DNA of 42,866 bases from Pseudomonadota bacterium (GTDB lineage Bacteria > Pseudomonadota > Alphaproteobacteria > Rhizobiales > Hyphomicrobiaceae): the NCBI GenBank assembly GCA_023423275.1, contig JAFAFW010000101.1, forward strand, positions 1-42,866, written 5' to 3'. Shown one piece after another: positions 40,887-42,866 of this stretch. The notes under the pieces are model-generated. The model was not told where the DNA came from and did not search any database. It saw only the letters and a program-made list of their open reading frames with translations. Every line of letters starts with the position of its first letter. Positions within the stretch are counted from its first letter, which is position 1. The position numbers were made by a program, and so were the translations under genes.

Positions 40887-41210
40887 TTAGTTATGATGGC
40901 GCCGTCCATAATGGCGATTCCCCCGCTTTCCGTGTCGGTGGCTGCGCCAATCCCGATGCCTCCAGCTCCGGTATCCGGGACCGATGTACAGACTGAACCC
41001 TGGTCCACGGTCACGATAATACCTTCGCCCACACCTCACCGTGCCCCTGCGTACGTTGCGATGGCCACGCACGCACGAGCGATGATAGCCATGCACTTTC
41101 TCAACCGCCGTATTCACACCTGAAGTTGCTGGAAGCGGTGCTGCCGAGGCGGCCATCGCGGCGCCACAGAACATGACACCCGCAACTGTCGTCGCCAGTA
41201 GAATTCGCAT
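40887..41210 (-). CDS. Small secreted Arg/His/Gly-rich protein
   Basis: 107-aa protein. Residues 1-23 are a Sec signal peptide (MRILLATTVAGVMFCGAAMA). The mature part is very basic, with SCVRGHRNVRRGTVRCGRR (two cysteines spaced for a disulfide) and a His/Arg/Trp-rich tail to RHHN. I chose the ATG at 41210 because GGAGG lies 6 bp upstream. Similar small exported proteins of unknown role are frequent in Bradyrhizobium-type genomes. A periplasmic metal- or polyanion-binding role is possible but unsupported. It ends at a strong terminator and is a single-gene unit. Confidence 0.75.
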   Translation of the reverse strand: MRILLATTVAGVMFCGAAMAASAAPLPATSGVNTAVEKVHGYHRSCVRGHRNVRRGTVRCGRRYYRDRGPGFSLYIGPGYRSWRHRDWRSHRHGKRGNRHYGRRHHN

Positions 41211-41483
41211 AGGCATCCTCCATAACGTTGCCTTTGCCAAGACAACGGCTGGACGGACGATAACGTTCCGATGGCGTGCGGATTCGCGCAGCTATTGGAT
41301 ATCGGCGAAATCATTCAGACAATTGTGAATCCACTTCTCGAATTATTCATTTCATTCACGAAACCTGCAGGGCCTGAAAGAGTGTTGGTTTCACTAGCGA
41401 CAATTTCGACTTTATCGAATCGCCGCAAGAAAATCCCGGAAAGCCGGCATCTCTTGTGATTTCGACACTGGTTCATCAGTCAT

Positions 41484-41500
41484 ATATTCGTCGCGAATAT
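41484..41500. promoter_or_regulatory. Inverted repeat ATATTCG-TCG-CGAATAT upstream of the PRC-barrel gene
   Basis: Perfect 7-bp arms with a 3-bp centre, 110 bp upstream of the PRC-barrel start, in an AT-richer intergenic stretch (41211-41610) that also holds the promoter of the minus-strand secreted-protein gene. It may be an operator. Only one copy and no adjacent regulator are present. Confidence 0.35.
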
Positions 41501-41610
41501 GATAAGCCAAATACCGCGCAATATGCCCGTCACTTGATTTTCTCGGAACGCTCGCAGCGGCTTGCGCGTTCATCTGGTAACCCAATCAGCGATAGCCTTG
41601 GAGGAGTCCG

Positions 41611-42105
41611 ATGAAACGTACATCTGTCGCCGTTCTCAGTATTCTTGCTGCATCTTCGGCGCTGGCTCAGAGTCAGACAACCACGCCGCCGCCTGTTACG
41701 TCTCCGCCCGCAGTTGCGACCACCACTGACGGTTCGACCATGTTCTATACGCGGCAGCAAGGTGAATTCCGCGCGAGCGATCTGATCGGTGCGACTGTAC
41801 GCAATACCGCCGACGAGAATATCGGTGAAGTCGATGAACTGGTCCTGTCTCCGGACGGACAGATTGTCGCCGCGGTTGTCGGAGTCGGTGGCTTTCTGGG
41901 CATTGGGCAACGGGATGTTGCGTTGAACTTCAAATCGCTGAAAGTCGAAGGTGACAGCAGCGCCATGACACAGCAGGGTTCGTTCATTGTGCGGATCAAC
42001 GCCACGAAGGATTCGCTCAAGAACGCTCCGGAATGGAAGGATCCGACCACTGCTACGGGTCAGCGGGCAAATGATGGGTCGTCGACTCCTCCGACGAACA
42101 AATAA
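41611..42105 (+). CDS. Exported PRC-barrel domain protein
   Basis: 164-aa protein. Residues 1-19 are a Sec signal peptide (ASSALA). A Thr/Pro-rich linker (22-40) is followed by a PRC-barrel domain (about 52-113: FRASDLIGATVRNTADENIGEV by position, then VAAVVGVGGFLGIGQRDVALNFKSL). A polar tail ends STPPTNK. GGAGGAGTC precedes the ATG. Periplasmic PRC-barrel proteins are common in Hyphomicrobiales and often stress-induced; the exact role is unknown. It is monocistronic, with its own terminator immediately downstream. Confidence 0.9.
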   Translation: MKRTSVAVLSILAASSALAQSQTTTPPPVTSPPAVATTTDGSTMFYTRQQGEFRASDLIGATVRNTADENIGEVDELVLSPDGQIVAAVVGVGGFLGIGQRDVALNFKSLKVEGDSSAMTQQGSFIVRINATKDSLKNAPEWKDPTTATGQRANDGSSTPPTNK

Positions 42106-42119
42106 ATCATTCGCCCGTG

Positions 42120-42152
42120 GCGGGGTGCCTTCATCGGTACCCCGCACTTTTA
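42120..42152 (+). terminator. Intrinsic terminator of the PRC-barrel gene
   Basis: GCGGGGTGCC (42120-42129) can pair with GGTACCCCGC (42136-42145), with one G-T pair, around a 6-base loop. The stem is followed by ACTTTTATT. It begins 15 bp after the stop codon, so assignment to this gene is straightforward. Confidence 0.8.
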
Positions 42153-42372
42153 TTCCGCTCTGCTTGCCCAGTGGAACATGTGCGTCAACGCGTGCTTGCC
42201 GTCACCGAGTGCCCTGCCGCTCAAAACAGCCACGCCACCACACGCTCGTCCTGGTCCTCTCAGATACTAGTCCTGGGTAGCAACCATATGGTCTCCCGAA
42301 GACGAATTGCCATGCGCTGGCGATGATCCTAAGATCACGCAACTCTGATCACGGTCGGGCTGCAGGATCATC

Positions 42373-42609
42373 ATGGTCGACAACGGCGTTGTTGTATTGC
42401 GATGCCCCACAACCGGGCTGGACTACAACGTCGGCGTCCAAATGGACCCCGCCAGCTTCAGTCTGCTGCCGGACACATTATTGACGGCGCAATGTCCGCA
42501 CTGCGGAACTCAGCATTCCTGGAACACAAATGAGGCTCGTCTCAAGCGCGACGATGTCACGATTGCCCGCCGTCACCGCCGGGGCACGACCCCTGAGCGC
42601 CGGAAGTAG
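42373..42609 (+). CDS. Small Zn-ribbon-like hypothetical protein
   Basis: 78-aa protein with RCPTTGLDYNVG (residues 10-21) and AQCPHCGTQHSWN (39-51). Cys11, Cys41, Cys44 and His48 could coordinate zinc. The C-terminus is basic (KRDDVTIARRHRRG). The ATG at 42373 is preceded by AGGAT. I recognise this type of short protein from Bradyrhizobium-like genomes, but no function is known to me. The 267 bp before it contain the terminator of the PRC-barrel gene and no other gene. Confidence 0.75.
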   Translation: MVDNGVVVLRCPTTGLDYNVGVQMDPASFSLLPDTLLTAQCPHCGTQHSWNTNEARLKRDDVTIARRHRRGTTPERRK

Positions 42610-42702
42610 TTCGTCCACGGATCCACTTCTGCTTCCATGTTGGCGCGGTCGGCGCGGGGGTGAATGCGCTGCTTTGCGGCGCGCGGACCGCGGCACCGGT
42701 CA

Positions 42703-42723
42703 GCCCGTCCAAGGTGGACGGGC
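42703..42723. terminator. Hairpin between converging genes, possible bidirectional terminator
   Basis: GCCCGTCCA (42703-42711) pairs perfectly with TGGACGGGC (42715-42723) across a 3-base loop. It lies between the Zn-ribbon-like gene (plus, ends 42609) and the TonB-receptor tail (minus, ends 42790). The stem is stable, but no T-tract follows in either direction, so termination efficiency is uncertain. Confidence 0.45.
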
Positions 42724-42789
42724 TGTTCTCGGCGGGGACATTGCGAAACCTGCGACAGGCGCAGCTTTCCGGTTATGAGATGCCGCGAT

Positions 42790-42866
42790 CTAGAACTTCA
42801 TCGTTAAACCGGTGCGAATTGTACGCCCGGGAGCTGCTATTGGTGTGCCGCCCAGCGGATCGATGT
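42790..42866 (-). CDS. TonB-dependent receptor, C-terminal end only
   Basis: The last 24 codons of a minus-strand gene entering from the right edge read IDPLGGTPIAAPGRTIRTGL then TMKF and stop. Ending in a last beta-strand of the form GRTIRxGLTxKF with a terminal Phe is characteristic of TonB-dependent outer-membrane receptors, often siderophore receptors. Nothing can be said about ligand or N-terminal domains, as the gene lies outside the window. Confidence 0.75.
   Translation of the reverse strand, partial: IDPLGGTPIAAPGRTIRTGLTMKF

Noticed and set aside
1..42866. CRISPR arrays, tRNA/rRNA genes, integrases or insertion sequences
   Set aside because: I looked for repeat-spacer periodicity, cloverleaf-like segments and transposase motifs on both strands and saw none that I could support.

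Overview
This GC-rich window reads as chromosomal DNA from an alphaproteobacterium. A member of the Hyphomicrobiales near Bradyrhizobium, Afipia or Rhodopseudomonas is likely, but this is an inference from gene style. The hints are many uptake systems next to acyl-CoA enzymes, an Omp25/Rop-type outer-membrane barrel remnant, small secreted Arg/His-rich and PRC-barrel proteins, and a TonB-receptor tail. No rRNA, tRNA, CRISPR array, phage gene or intact insertion sequence was seen.

Region A (1-10041) is an acyl-CoA module. A branched-chain-amino-acid-type ABC transporter (periplasmic binding protein, then LivH running off the left edge) is divergent from a plus-strand operon of enoyl-CoA hydratase, acyl-CoA dehydrogenase, an atypical short-chain dehydrogenase and a RidA-family protein. 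Converging on it is a minus-strand operon for a thiamine-dependent 2-oxoacid dehydrogenase (E1 alpha, E1 beta, E2-like). Divergent from E1 alpha is a TetR regulator fused to a hotdog-fold domain. A 16-bp palindrome, ATGAA-N6-TTCAT, occurs twice between the binding protein and the hydratase, and a weaker copy lies between E1 alpha and the TetR gene. This suggests one acyl-CoA-responsive regulon.

Region B (10123-22166) has a minus-strand operon of GntR/UTRA regulator, NitT/TauT-type ABC transporter (binding protein, permease, ATPase) and a class III CoA-transferase. Divergent from it is a plus-strand operon of HyuA and HyuB (ATP-dependent hydantoinase/oxoprolinase family), an amidase-signature hydrolase, an alpha/beta hydrolase and a crotonase-fold protein without catalytic glutamates. 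A plausible reading is import of a cyclic or acyclic amide, ring opening, amide hydrolysis and CoA-linked breakdown.

Region C (22536-23797) is a small ArsR regulator overlapping a tandem SRPBCC (AHSA1-like) protein.

Region D (24365-37404) has a plus-strand TRAP transporter (DctP, DctQ, DctM) followed by a PcaD-like alpha/beta hydrolase, an M20-family N-carbamoylase/allantoate-amidohydrolase-like enzyme and a PxpA (LamB/YcsF) homologue. Converging on it is a minus-strand operon of a cupin and a complete Dpp/Opp-type ABC transporter. That operon is divergent from a GntR/FCD regulator, with GTATAC-centred sites at both promoters.

Region E (37405-42866) looks like an island edge followed by more general genes. 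It holds a degraded outer-membrane barrel, an orphan PhnD-PhnE-PhnC-type ABC transporter, a secreted basic protein with a strong terminator, a PRC-barrel protein, a small Zn-ribbon-like protein and the C-terminal end of a TonB-dependent receptor.

Overall the window is a scavenging and catabolic island. It carries five unrelated uptake systems, several C-N bond hydrolases and acyl-CoA enzymes, including a set of enzyme-fold proteins that have lost canonical catalytic residues. Substrates cannot be read from the sequence alone.
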